From Nyssa sinensis (taxonomy: Eukaryota; Streptophyta; Magnoliopsida; Cornales; Nyssaceae): a DNA stretch of 64,000 bases. The stretch covers positions 14,164,450 through 14,228,449 of the forward strand of contig CM018052.1 in NCBI GenBank assembly GCA_008638375.1, read 5' to 3'. Numbering within the stretch: the first letter of the stretch is position 1; every line of letters begins with the position of its first letter. The notes under the pieces were generated by a model. It was not told the origin of the DNA. It did not search any database and saw only the letters and a program-made list of their open reading frames with translations. Position numbers and translations under genes: made by a program. Below are positions 33,459 through 44,302 of the stretch, in pieces.

Positions 33459-34225
33459 CCAATGCATAGACCCCTAAAATCCTTGTATCCATTGCAAGTG
33501 CTACAGGTCTGGTCCATTTTATCAATGCACATACCCCTAAAAGCCTTGTATCTATTATAAGTGCTACAGGTTTGGTCCATTTTATCAACGCACAGACCCC
33601 TAAAAACCTCGTATCCATTACAAGTGGTACAGGTTTAGTCCATTTTATTTAATGCACAGACCCCTAAAAGTCTTGTATCCATTACAAGTGCTACAAGTCT
33701 GATCCATTTCACTCAATGTACAGACCCCTAAAAGCCTTGTATTCATTACAAATGTTACAGGTCTAGTCCATTTAACTCAATGCACAGACCCTTAAATGCC
33801 TTGTATCTATTACAAGTGCTACAAGTCTAGTCCATTTCACTCAATGTACAGACCCCTAAAAGCCTTGTAACCATTACAAGTGCTATAAGTCTAGTCCATT
33901 TCACTCAATGTACAGACCCCTAAAAACCTTGTGTCCATTACAAGTGTCACAGGTCTGGTCCATTGAATCAATGTACAGATTCCTAAAAGCCTTGTAACCA
34001 TTACAAGTGCTACAGGTCTGGTGTATTTCACTCAATGTACAGACCCCTAAAAACCTTGTGTCCATCACAAGTGTCGCATGTCTGGTCCATTGAATCAATG
34101 TGCAGATCCCTAAAGGTCTTGTGTTCAATACAAGTACTATAGGTCTTGTCCATTTTATCAATGTACGGATCCCTCAAGACCTTGTATTCATTACGAATGT
34201 TATGGATCTGGTCCATTTTTCTCAC
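33459..34225. repeat. Tandem array, 12 copies of a 62-bp unit
   Basis: The unit reads caatgcacagacccctaaaa, gccttgtatccattacaagt, then gctacaggtctggtccattt. I count 12 copies of the gtctggtccatt-type segment at a spacing of about 61-63 bp. Copies differ by a few bases each. The array starts about 35 bp after the integrase end and lies in the 3' region of Tat-A, ahead of the antisense gene. Several frames translate through it on the minus strand because 63-bp steps keep frame; these are not genes. Confidence 0.93.
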
Positions 34226-34577
34226 TCTATAGATCTATAGAAAAGGCTTGTTTTAAGTACAAGTATTGTACATCGGTATATTATGACTTATCAGTATGCA
34301 AACGCCTAAGAAACCTTATTTTTATTTATAAGTGTGGCAGTTTTGTATGTCTTGTTATTTCGACCTTTGAAATGCCTTATGAGTGCTTTCAAATCTCTGA
34401 GAGAGCTTGTATATTGAAGAAATCATCTTGAAACTAGATATGATACAAAGATTTCAAAACAAAACGCAAGTTCTAGAGAAATAAAAAATTTCATTTATTG
34501 AAGCCCAAATGGGAAAGTTACAAAGTCACATAAATAGCAAAAAAACAAAAAGGAGAAAATATAAAAACATCCCAAGT

Positions 34578-36565
34578 CTACTTTGTTGCTGGCTCGACAG
34601 CCTCTGATGGAGCAATTTGAGGGAGTTCTAGATCCACCCCCTCTTCTTCATCATTAGCATTCGGCGTATCAATCTCAACTTGGGAGACTTCAGTATCATT
34701 TACTCCAGTCAAATCCAAGTCGGGATACTTTTTATGGAGCTTCGCCCTGAAGGTTCGGTATCCATACTCAATCAACTCACCACCTAGATCCTAGACTTCA
34801 ACCTTTATATCCACCTCAGTTTGGGCTCTGATGGCTTCAGCGATGTCCTGAACCTTCTTGATAGACGTAGCCTGGAAGTCTACGAATCTCTTTTTGACGT
34901 CTTCCAACTCTATAGCAAGGGCATCCTTTTCAGACTCTACGACGGAGTGGGCATTGGCAGCCTCCTTTAGTTTTTCCTCGATAGCCGCCATTGAAGACTG
35001 CGCAGTTCCCAACTGGCATCTGGCCTCATTGAGCTCAGATTGGAAGGCATCAATCTGCTCGATATTCTCAGGGCAGTCGATAATGGCTACCAAACCGTGG
35101 ATAGACTGAAAAACACAAACAACACAATCAAGTTAGAATGGATTATGTGCAAAAGAAAGAACTAGAAAAGTGAAAATAAGGAGAGATAATGTGGAACTCA
35201 CCCTCATATGAAAGGCCATCAGAACCTTTGCTATCTTTTAGGGCTTTAGCCCTGTGAATTTGCTTGGGCCCGTTGCCCAAGAGTCCTCATAGGCCTTTTT
35301 CATGACTGTCATGCCAGAGTCATCCGACCTTGAGGAGGAGGCAACTGATTTGCCCTTCCCCCTTCTCTTTTTCAGTACAGAAGCTACTAGAGGTAAAAGA
35401 GCCTCCTGAGTAGGAGAAATCCCCAAATCCTCGGAGACAGTTCTCTTAGTGGAGTTGGAAATTGGCCTCATTCTCTTCTTTAGAGGGGGAGGCTCGGCAG
35501 GGATGAACTTTCGCCAACCTTTTTCTTCTTCTTCTTCCTTGGCACCCATCTGGTTACCAAAGATTTCTTCAAACTCTCAGTACGATCTTGCACCAAACCG
35601 GTCTTCATCAAGTTTTTGGGGCAAATGATGGCCTCGTGAGAGCAATTGTTGGTTTGAAAAAGCCTCTTGTACTTCTGTTGAAGATTAACGGTAAGAATCG
35701 ACCTATTCTAAGCTTTTTTATCTATACGAAGGCATAGGATTAGGCTCAAAAAGAAAACAAAAAAAAAAAAAAACAACCAGAACATGAAGACCCAAAAAAG
35801 GAAAAAGTGTAAAACAAAAAATGGGCCTCACCCTTGATTCCAGTCCTTTGTGGGAAGGTTAAAACCTGGTTCTCGAAGTCCTTGAACTCCCAGCCTCCTT
35901 CTACGAAGAAGTACCACTTCTTCCAAGTCTTGTTGGAAGTGGGTACGGACAAGAGAAATGTTTGAACCCCTTGTTGAAAGACATATAAAACATGCCTTAT
36001 GACTTCAGGTATTTCATGTCCATATTACTCCTAATTTGAGGGAGGTCTACCTCGACATCGTTCAGGTGTTGTAAAACTATGAACCCAAGTAAATGCCTCC
36101 AATTGTTTATATTCAGATTAGTTAGGCATATCTTAAACCAATTGAAAAATTTCCTAATAAAAGGGTGGAAGGGGAATAGAACCCTACCTTAAACCACTCA
36201 AGGTAAGCACAGATCTCACCTTGTTGAATACTGGAGGGGCGATCTATGGATCTTGGTACCCTACAAGACACGTTTGCAGGGAGGTCAAAAGCAGCCCTCA
36301 GAGCATCTATCATGCTCTGAGTCATGGCATTTTCTCCCTTATCCCTTTTGTGGGGTTTACCCGAGGTCTTCCCATCGATGTTCCTAGGCTCTATGAAAGC
36401 CTCTACAATCCTGAATTTAGAACTAGGGGTTGGGTTACTGACAATCCTATTTTTTACATTTTCTAATGGGCTACTAGTTACAAGATTAACTTCTATTTGG
36501 TCATATTTCTCCAAAGACTCTTCTATTTCATGACCGGTGCTTGACTGAGCATCGGAGGCCGACAT
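34578..36565 (-). pseudogene. Antisense gene of Tat-A (aORF1), spliced, partly broken
   Basis: It starts at 36565 (MSASDAQSS). The N-terminal part has KFRIVEAFIEPRN and a segment with GEICAYLEWFKVGF, STLLLGNFSIGL and, further on, SNKTWKKWYFFVEGGWEF. This resembles the 'putative gypsy type transposon' domain of plant proteins. A basic region follows (PPLKKRMRP, KKRRGKGKS), then a coiled coil (34791-35105: LNEARCQLGTAQSSMAAIEE) and the end part RTFRAKLHKKYPDLDL. An intron is seen at 35201-35106 (donor gtgagt, acceptor ttcag, phase 0), matching Tat-B. A second conserved donor (aagg|gtgagg) lies at 35831. Stops occur at about 36122, 35238 and 34791. The function is unknown. Confidence 0.75.
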
Positions 36566-37308
36566 GGTCTAAAAAAAAAAATGAAGAAGAGTGGTAGAAG
36601 ATGCAAAGAATTTGGTTAATGTATATGGAACTGAACCTCACCGCAGATGTGATTGGAGTTGATCTTCTTATGACGCCGTAATTTGCCTCACTCAAAGTTC
36701 TTTCTTGCGGTTTGAAAGGTTCTTAAAATGCTGAAGTGTTGAAAGGAGAGGCATTAATGTGTTTCCCCACCTTTTTAGCAAGATCTAATAGGTGTCACGT
36801 AGGAGGCCCTCGCTTTGAGTCATGGCATTTTCTCCCTCATCCCTTTTGTGGGATTTACCTAAAGTCTCGCCACCTATGTTCCTAAGCTCTATGAAAGCCT
36901 CCACTATCTTGACTTTAGAACTGGGGGTTGGGTTATCGACAATCTTATTTTCTACATTTTCTGATGGGCTACTAGTTACAAGATTAACCTCTATCTGGTC
37001 ATATATCTCCAAAGACCCTTCTGTTTCATGACCGGTGCTTAACTGAACATTGGAGGCCGACATGGTCTAAATAAGAAAATGAAGAAGAGTGGTAGAAGAT
37101 GCAAAGAATTTGGAAAATGTATATGGAACCGAACTTGACTGCAGATGTGATTGGAGTTGATCTTCTTAGGACGCCAGAATTCGCCTCACTCAAAGTTCTT
37201 TCTTGTGGTGTGAAGGTTCATAAAATGCTAAAGTGTTGAAAGAGAGGCATCAATGTATTTCCCCACCTTTTTAGCAAGATCCAATAGGTGTCACGAGGGA
37301 GGCCCTCA
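36316..37308. repeat. Tandem duplication, about 497-bp unit, of the aORF1 5' region
   Basis: 36316-36812 and 36813-37308 are adjacent direct copies with scattered differences. Each holds the first about 80 codons of aORF1 (minus) plus its upstream leader. The outer copy (start at 37063, MSASNVQLSTGHE) runs off after NAMTQSEG into unrelated frame, so it is a truncated duplicate. The inner copy connects to the rest of the gene. Confidence 0.85.
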
Positions 37309-37486
37309 CTTCCAAACCACCATGACGGTTAGAGCAATGATGTTTTCGTAATTCTAACCAGCGGCTGAAGCAATAAATGTCTCATCAACGACTATCTCCT
37401 CAGAATATGGAGCAATGCATTTATAATTACTACGCGTATGACGCCTAAGAAATCCTAACCTCAGCTTTTATCATGCCCCAGAACAG

Positions 37487-37508
37487 AGGCTAGGAGGGGA
37501 GGAGTATT
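37487..37508 (+). other. Polypurine tract of Tat-A
   Basis: The purine-rich run aggctaggaggggaggag ends next to the 3' LTR start tgatatacc. This is the usual site of plus-strand priming. Confidence 0.75.
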
Positions 37509-37968
37509 TGATATACCATAAAGTGACAAACATATTCAAGCATGACACATGTCTGTATAGAGCTCTTCAGGGTACAGATCAAGAAAGATCGTTTTACCCA
37601 GATCAATCAAGCACGGAGGGTTTAGAGGTATAAGATTCAAAATATAGCATCACCTTCCATATCCTACCGATCTCAAAATAAGGAAACAAAGTTCAATATG
37701 GCAACTACTATATTCGGATATCTTCAAATCCCTACTTTTATGACTCCTAATCCTACTCAATTTAGGAGATTTACAATTTATAAATAAGACCATAAGGTAC
37801 GCTTCCAATTTACATTTAATTCTTTTCTTGAATCACTGCTTTTATTTCTTTACTGACTTTATCATCGGAGTGGCTACCACCGGAGCCTTTTCGATGATCC
37901 TCTGATCTCAAGTTCTTGACAGATAACAACAGATGACAAGTCTTTCTAACTAGAAAAGAGCAACACCA
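37509..37968 (+). repeat. 3' LTR of Tat-A
   Basis: It starts tgatataccataaagtgac and is homologous to 27642-28044. It continues about 45 bp further to agagcaacacca, similar to the ends of the Tat-B (gtgcagcatca) and Tat-C LTRs, giving about 460 bp. Numerous differences from the 5' LTR indicate an old insertion. Confidence 0.8.
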
Positions 37969-38543
37969 AAAGGCATCAAGGTTTAGTGGGATGCTTTGGT
38001 TACTCGTATATGTTTACATTGAAAGTAACAACCTTAATACGAAAAAAAAAATAAATTTAACAATATAAATGTAAAAAAAAAAGGGCGCAAAATTTGTCGC
38101 AAATGGTCTGTAAGTTGTTTGTCTTGTCATTGTGTTTGCATCACTTACTAATGAATTTAAGCGAGAGCGATAGCACAATTAGTAAGGCCCAAAGAGTAAG
38201 GCAACAATTTCAGCCCAACAATTTTTAAATCTTTGCTCCTTTTTTTATTTTTATTTTTATTTTTAGGGTGAGGCTGTTCTCACTCCCCAAAGTGTTATTC
38301 ACACTCCAGCTTATAAAGACTTTTTATTTTTTTTAAATTTTTTATAGCTATAATAACAATCAATATATACAAATGTTTTAAATTATTAACAAAAAATACC
38401 GTACCTATCCTTGTATAGTAAATTATGCATTTTTTTATAAATCGGTCAGAAATATTCTAAAGCACGTTACACATATCAGACTAAATCTTCTCTTTATAAT
38501 AATCAAACTCATTCATATGTATTGATTATTTATTTAATGTATG
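37969..38543. other. Spacer between Tat-A and Tat-B, no gene seen
   Basis: AT-rich non-coding sequence with A and T runs. Nothing else is recognised. Confidence 0.6.
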
Positions 38544-39166
38544 TGATATACCACAAAAGAGCAAGACCAATCATCACTCGACACGTATGTCTATAGTCCA
38601 GCTCATGCTCGGCTAGTTCAGCTCGTGCTTGGCTAGTTTAGCTTGCGCTCGGCTAAAGTGGCTCGCGTTCGGCCATTCAGGGCAGACCGACAGATCGGAA
38701 GAGGCCGAGCACATGCCTCCAGAGTAGATCCATACCCAAATAGAGCTCACGGGGTTGGACACAGAACTCCAGAGCAACACTCTAGAGCTCATCACTACCT
38801 TAACGGCTGCTGAGCAGAGAATAAGGAAACAGTCTTTTACAAGGAAACTGCCACACATATTTATCTCTATTTTTGATACAATGTCCAACAAGGAAACTGC
38901 TATCCCCGATGATCAAATCCCTACTTTCATGGCTCCAAATCCTAATCAACTTAGGAAAGCCACGACCTATAAATTAAACCCTGAAGGTACGCTTTACTCT
39001 AATGCTCATTCTTTGGCTTTCATTACAGTCTTTTGAATTCAGTTTACTTACATAAGCATTGGAGTGGCTACCGCCAGAGCCAATCCGGTGGCCCTCTGAT
39101 CCCCTTTTTGAGTGTTCTACAGGTCATGGAGCTTAGAGTCCTTGCGAGCCAAAAAGTGCAGCATCA
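38544..39166 (+). repeat. 5' LTR of Tat-B
   Basis: 623 bp, from tgatataccacaaaag to gtgcagcatca. A TATA-like ctataaatta lies at 38968-38977. Near the 5' end (about 38597-38680) four diverged copies of a 20-21-bp unit, agctcgtgctcggctagttt, lie in tandem. The PBS follows directly. Confidence 0.92.
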
Positions 39167-39169
39167 GTT

Positions 39170-39187
39170 TGGCGCCGTCCGTGGGAA
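39170..39187 (+). other. Primer binding site of Tat-B
   Basis: tggcgccgtccgtgggaa follows the LTR by three bases. The first nine bases fit the 3' end of plant tRNA-Asp; the rest does not, so the primer tRNA is not settled. The same position in Tat-C (62181-62199, minus) carries a diverged version. Confidence 0.8.
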
Positions 39188-39244
39188 ACGAAAAATCTCC
39201 AAGTGCTCTACTTGCAAACTTATTCTCCTTCTTACTGGAGAACT

Positions 39245-40495
39245 ATGGCCCCCAATCTTCGACCAAGGCAGAACGCCCAAAATCCTCAAGACTCACAACG
39301 TCGGTCGCCTGCTGCACGAGTAAGAGAGTCGATGGTTGATCCCATGCGACAAGAGATTGAGTCAATCAAACGACACAACCAATTAGTGCAGGAACAACTA
39401 CTAGCCATATCTAGAACTCTGACAATGCTTACACGAAACCAGGGGGCGAATCCTCAAAATCCGCTGGTCAATGTTGCTGTAGAGGGGACGCAACCCCCTA
39501 TTGTCACTACGAATGAAGAGCCCTATGAAGAAGCTCCCAACAACCGACCAGGGAATCCCCAAAATACTGCTTACATTGGTAGAGATCCACAGCCATTAGC
39601 AGCCCCGGGCTGGGGAACGCCAGTCTTTGCCCCTGACATCCATTACCGAAGCACTACTAGAGTTTCGACTTCAAGGGCTTCGGGGGCACATCCTGCACCA
39701 AAGGAACCTCAGCCCCAAGCGACACCAATTCCTCTAGTTCGGGAGCCTCAGAACCCTCCTCAATCTGGGGGACATACTCAGCCTGACCACCCTGAAGCCG
39801 AAGCTATAAGGCGAGGTTCACAAGAAGTCCGGCCTAGAGACCCACGGAGGGCTGAAGAAGTTGCAAAATCTATGGATCAAATAGTGGCTATGAGAGGTGC
39901 TCAGAACCCTTTAGAGCAGGACGAGTTGGCCAGACTGCTCGGAAGACTTGCCACGCCATTCACTCCTGCCATTATATCGGAAGAAAGACCAAGAAAGTTC
40001 GTTGTGCCGAAGTTCACCCTTTATGATGGGACTGGAGACCTAGGAGATCACTTGTCACATTACCAGCATACAATGGCCCTTCACGGGGCCTCTGATGCCT
40101 TTATGTGCCGAACTTTCATTACCAACATGAAAGGTACCGCCCTTAAATGGTTCCAACACCTCCCACCGAACTCAGTGACCAGCTTCTATAAGCTCGGTAG
40201 GCAATTCCTGGATAGGTTCATGACGAGCAAAAGGCTTAGAAAGGGACCGGAGTTCTTACTGAATGTCAAACAGACTAAAGAGGAGTCCCTCAGAGCTTAC
40301 ATTGCACGCTTCAATGCCGAACTCACCGAGATAACTGACTGCAGCCCAAGTTTCCTCGTAGCTGCCCTAACCTCTGGTCTTGCTCACGGAGGTTTTAGGG
40401 ATTCTGTGACAAAGAGCCCTCCTGCTGACATGGCTGCATTAATGGACTGGGCCAAGAAATATATCAACTTGGAGGAAGCTAACGGCATGTCCTAA
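39245..40495 (+). CDS. Gag of Tat-B
   Basis: I take the ATG at 39245 (MAPNLRPRQNAQ), because Tat-C begins the same way (MAPNLRPR). An upstream in-frame ATG at 39203 has no such support. The N-terminal part is rich in Gln, Pro and charged residues (MRQEIESIKRHNQLVQEQLL). The capsid core is at about residues 250-400: FVVPKFTLYDGTGDLGDHLS, GTALKWFQHLPPNS, LRAYIARFNAELTEI, SPPADMAALMDWAKKYI. The stop at 40493-40495 (TAA) is followed in frame by further gag-like sequence, so the 417-codon frame may be prematurely ended. Gag forms the particle shell. Confidence 0.85.
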   Translation: MAPNLRPRQNAQNPQDSQRRSPAARVRESMVDPMRQEIESIKRHNQLVQEQLLAISRTLTMLTRNQGANPQNPLVNVAVEGTQPPIVTTNEEPYEEAPNNRPGNPQNTAYIGRDPQPLAAPGWGTPVFAPDIHYRSTTRVSTSRASGAHPAPKEPQPQATPIPLVREPQNPPQSGGHTQPDHPEAEAIRRGSQEVRPRDPRRAEEVAKSMDQIVAMRGAQNPLEQDELARLLGRLATPFTPAIISEERPRKFVVPKFTLYDGTGDLGDHLSHYQHTMALHGASDAFMCRTFITNMKGTALKWFQHLPPNSVTSFYKLGRQFLDRFMTSKRLRKGPEFLLNVKQTKEESLRAYIARFNAELTEITDCSPSFLVAALTSGLAHGGFRDSVTKSPPADMAALMDWAKKYINLEEANGMS

Positions 40496-41020
40496 AAAGG
40501 CAAAGAACAAACCCATAAGGACAATCCGAAAAGGGAAGATCATAAGAAGGACGACCATAGAAGGGACCCTAGCAAGAAGAGGGTCAAGAGTCCAGAAAAG
40601 AAAGTGGCACCCAGGGCTATTTATAATTCCAGTCCAAGGGAATTCACTAACTCTACTCCTTTGAACACTACACTAGCCCAGGTACTTTGGCAGATCCGAG
40701 ATCGGGAAAACCTGAGATGTCCAAAATCGATAAAAAGAGATCCCAGTCTTTGGGACTAGAATAAATACTACAATTTCCAAAAGGATTACAGGCATACGAC
40801 TAATTCATGCAGGTTCCTTAGATATGAGGTTGAGCAGCCCATAAAGAAAGGACGTCTTCGAGAGTTCGTTAATCAGGACGGGAGGCAGAACCTCCACGAG
40901 GACAAGCATCAACGCAAGACAGACCAAAAGCCCGAGTAGAGACAGGAGTAGAGGGAAGGACGGAATGAGCCTCAAAGGCAGGACAACCATGTTATTTACG
41001 TCCTCCATGCAGATACCTAA
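40496..41020 (+). pseudogene. C-terminal Gag part of Tat-B with damaged zinc knuckle
   Basis: The frame after the gag stop continues with a basic stretch (HKKDDHRRDPSKKRVKSPEK), then LAQVLWQIRDREN and YYNFQKDYRHTTNSC. That last part is the usual CxFHxxxGHxTxxC zinc knuckle with the first Cys changed to Tyr. Stops occur at about 40758 and 40936-40950. The frame runs up to VIYVLHADT, where the solo LTR at 41021 begins. Confidence 0.7.
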
Positions 41021-42711
41021 TGAGTGGGCAAAAGTGCACTCTAAATACCCTATTATTGGATTAAAATGCTAGAATGTGACCCTATTATGAGAGCATAGTG
41101 TTTAATATTTTTAGTTCCTTCATATTTAGTTTTATGATATATTTTCTGTTTAAGTGAGCTAATTAACATATTTATTGAATTAGGAAAGCATTGAAGGTCA
41201 AAGAAGGGCTATGGAGTATATTATGCAATTTTCAGCTTTTAAGTAGATTCGATCCATTGAGCTTCAACTGAGGTTTGGATGGCGTAATAGTTTCAGAATT
41301 AGAACGTGGTATTCATGAAGTTTTTAGAGAACATCTTGGGCTTTTCAGAAAGGTCTGGTTTACAAAAATTGGAGTTTGTTTGGGCCTCCAAATGGTGTTT
41401 CAAAGACGGGTCTGGAAAGGTGCTCCAAACCTGTCCGACCAGCCAATTTCAAGGGGCCATAACTTGAGCTTCCGAAATCCAAATCAGGTGATTTTTAAGT
41501 CTAAAATTATCTACTCATACAGGGCTACAACTTCCATGAAGAGCCTGAGTCAAGGTTCAGTCGTTATCTAATAGAAAATGGAGCCTAAAGTTGGTAGCTA
41601 CTGGCTGTGTGCGAGATTGGGTAACAGCAAGTAAAGAAAAAGAGAAAAAATGAAAAAGAAAAGAAGCTGATTGAAGCACGGCTGACCAAAGCAAAATAAA
41701 AGAAAGAGTAAGGGCGTGAGGGCTATTCGTGTGGGGCCTGCGTTGGTGAAGCCAAGAAGGAAAAAAGGTAAAAAATAGAAGAAAGGTGCGGCTTGGCTGG
41801 ATTGTGGGGCTGGTGCTGAAGCTTTGGAAGCAAGGCGTGGGCTTGTGACATGAGAAGTGGGCTAGAGAAGGTGCGTGCAGCGTAGGAAAATACAGAGGCA
41901 GCCGTGCGGCTGCTACACATAGAACAGAAGAGGAACAGTGGCTGTGCAGCGACTACATGACTTAGTGTTTCTCCATGAGGTTTATGTTATCCGTCCTGTA
42001 CATGGGTAACTAAATTTCTAAGTGGGGTTAGGGATTAACTTGCACCATAAATGGTTGTTTTAATTTATTTTTGATTCCTGTACGTGGTTTTCACTTGTTA
42101 AATTCTTTGATGATTATTTATAATTAATTGTTGGATTTTATTCTCCGAATAATTAAAGGGTTTAGTCCGTTTATAGATTCAGTCATGCTTTTTCTATCGA
42201 ATGGATTCATGTTTTGATTATTTTTGGAACAATTACTTATTTATATTGATTCAATTCTCTTCTGCAATATTGCTCGTTGGGTATATTGTCATCGTTGGGT
42301 TTTCTCAATGTGAACAATAATTTGTGTGATTTAAAAGTGTTGAATGATTTTTCAAAGGGTTATTTTCAGTCTAATTATGGTTCATAATTTTATATCTTCC
42401 GATTGAGATTTTTGGAATTTAATTTCTCAATTGAGTTATCAGTGAATTAAAAATAATTAAAATACCAGATATGTGCAAGGGATTCCCGATACTCCACCGT
42501 TCGTTAAATTTGAATACTTTGTCCATTAATCAGTCTATTTAATTTTTATTTGCAATCAAAATCACTTTTCATATTTTATTTTCTCGTTAACCGTTTAATA
42601 CTTTCTTTAGTTTCAGAAATTTTGTTTATTGTTCTTTTAAATTTGTCTCCTTGTGGAATCGACACCCCAAAGCTACACTACAACTACTGCGTTATTCTTT
42701 GGGCGTAATCA
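41021..42711 (+). mobile_element. Solo LTR inside Tat-B, 1.69 kb
   Basis: It starts tgagtgggcaaaagtgcac and ends gggcgtaatca. It is homologous over its length to the solo LTR at 4668-6419. It splits the Tat-B linker between HADT and MSNRARKR (42727), where Tat-A is continuous. Bases beside it are cctaa and aacct, so a perfect 5-bp duplication is not seen (only acct is shared, shifted). This could reflect mutation or recombination between two different insertions. Confidence 0.85.
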
Positions 42712-43319
42712 AACCTGTTACAGGAATGTCAAATAGAGCAAGGAAAAGGTGTGCTCGGGAGGCTAAAGTTGCCCCAAACACTCTGTGGATCACCAACGTT
42801 GAGAAAAGGCTCAAACTAGAACTGGAGATTTAGTTCACAGAGCAAAATCTAGCCGGGGTACATTGCCCTCACAGTGATGCCCTTGTCATCACTCTTAAAA
42901 TTGCCAACTTCGATATCAGAAGAGTTCTGGTTGACACCAGCAGTTCTGTTAATATACTGTTCTATGAGCCTCTCAAGCAGATGAAGATTGATCACAATAG
43001 CGTCAAGCCTACCACTGCCGTAATGGCCGGTTTTGATGGTAATCTCAGCACCCTATTGGGAAGGATTGACCTGCCAACTACAGTGAGGGAAGGTGAAGGG
43101 CAGAAAACCACAATTTCAGAATACATGGTGCTAAATAAAAAATCTCCCTACAATGTCATAATTGGGAGACCGTGGCTACATCAGATAGGAGCTATCACCT
43201 CGACCTTCCACCAATGCTTAAAGTACGTCCACAACCAGGCTGTTTATTCTGTCAGAGGGTGCCAGCTGACTTCTCGGGAATGTCATGCCATTGCACTCAA
43301 GGAGAAAACTACTAAATAG
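42712..43319 (+). pseudogene. Aspartic protease of Tat-B
   Basis: The linker MSNRARKRCAREAKV leads to AGVHCPHSDALVITLKIANF-type sequence. Then comes RRVLVDTSSSVNILFYEPL, where the usual catalytic DTG reads DTS. Further on are TAVMAGFDGNLSTLLGRIDL and NVIIGRPWLHQIGAITSTF. A stop at about 42831 precedes the domain. The Gly to Ser change beside the catalytic Asp probably inactivates it. It ends ALKEKTTK at 43317. Confidence 0.82.
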
Positions 43320-43429
43320 AAATTACAGTATGCTCGGGACTGTGCGGATTCAATTCTCTCCCAAATCCCGAGGAGAAAAGGTGCCCTTCCAGAATTGAGG
43401 AACCCCTAAGTCCAAAAGGATGGGACAGC

Positions 43430-44302
43430 AGGGCCAAACCCCTTGGGGAGCCCATCAAAGTATAAGACAACTCAGAATTAGAGGGGCACTATTTGTACAT
43501 TGGTCCAAACCTGACACATGCCAAGCAAGAGGAGATAATAAGATTTTTGAAAGACAACCTCTCTGTATTTACATGGGAGACCAAAGATATGGAGGGTATA
43601 GATCCAAGCCTCATAACTCACAAACTGATGGTAGATCCAGACCACTCACCAGTGAGACAAAAAAGAAGGCCGCTAGCTCTAAAGCGGCATCAGATCATAA
43701 ACGAGGAGGTCCAGAGGCTGCTTGAAGCGAAGATGATATGTGAAGTATTCTACCCAAACTGGCTGGCCAATACCGTTCTGGTCAAAAAGAAAAATGGCAA
43801 GTGGAGAGTCTGTGTTGACTATATAAACCTCAATAAAGCTTGCCCCAAAGATAGCTTTCCACTACCAAGGATAGACCAGCTGGTTGATGCTACTGTAGGG
43901 CATGAACTCATGAGTTTTATGGATGCCTATTCTAGATATAACCAAATCCAGATGTACCCTCCAGACTAGGAAAAGACAACCTTCATAACCAAACGAGGTC
44001 TCTATTGCTACAGAGTAATGTCGTTCGATTTGAAAAATGCTAGGGCCACATACCAGCGGTTGGTCAACAAGATGTTCAGCTCACTGCTCAGCAATACCAT
44101 GAAGGTGTACATTGATGACATGCTGGTCAAAAGTTTACAGAAATGTAGCCACCTTCAGCACTTATCCCAGACCTTCGATATCTTAAGACAGCACAAGATG
44201 AAGCTCAATCCCTCAAAATGTACCTTCGGGGTGACGAAGGGAAAATTCTTGGGATACATTGTCTCTCAGAGGGGTATCGAGGCAAACCCCACTCAGATCT
44301 GA
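43430..44302 (+). pseudogene. Reverse transcriptase of Tat-B
   Basis: The RT motifs are almost complete: WLANTVLVKKKNGKWRVCVD, LNKACPKDSFPLPRIDQL, FMDAYSRYNQIQM, MSFDLKNARATYQRLVNKMF, the catalytic VYIDDMLVKS (44105-44134), and GYIVSQRGIEANPTQI. One TAG at 43967-43969 replaces the Gln seen in Tat-A (PPNQEKTT), and a TGA at 44300-44302 ends the frame. The usual FGL before the palm helix reads FDL. It is close to intact apart from these changes. Confidence 0.9.

Larger units (their letters stand above)
27642..37968 (+). mobile_element. Tat-lineage Ty3/gypsy retrotransposon (Tat-A), both LTRs, decayed
   Basis: Order: truncated 5' LTR, gag, protease, RT, RNase H, second RNase H, integrase, a 62-bp tandem array, an antisense gene, polypurine tract and 3' LTR. 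The second RNase H, the antisense gene and the tandem repeats in the 3' region are hallmarks of the Tat lineage. The flanks aaaga (27637-27641) and aaagg (37969-37973) could be a target duplication with one mutation. The PBS has been lost. All frames carry several stops. Confidence 0.85.

Noticed and set aside
33430..34225. Minus frames with repeating Cys and Thr motifs
   Set aside because: They are translations of the 62-bp tandem array.
33459..34225. CRISPR array
   Set aside because: Units are contiguous without unique spacers and lie in a plant retrotransposon.
35708..35831. A second conserved intron in aORF1 (Tat-A 35831-35708, Tat-B 48181-48092)
   Set aside because: The donor is conserved in both, but no acceptor restores the reading frame in both copies, so I report only the donor.
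38755..39036. 93-113-codon plus frame in both Tat-B LTRs (also 49460-49801)
   Set aside because: It lies in the LTR promoter/leader region, is not kept in Tat-A or Tat-C LTRs, and shows no domain.
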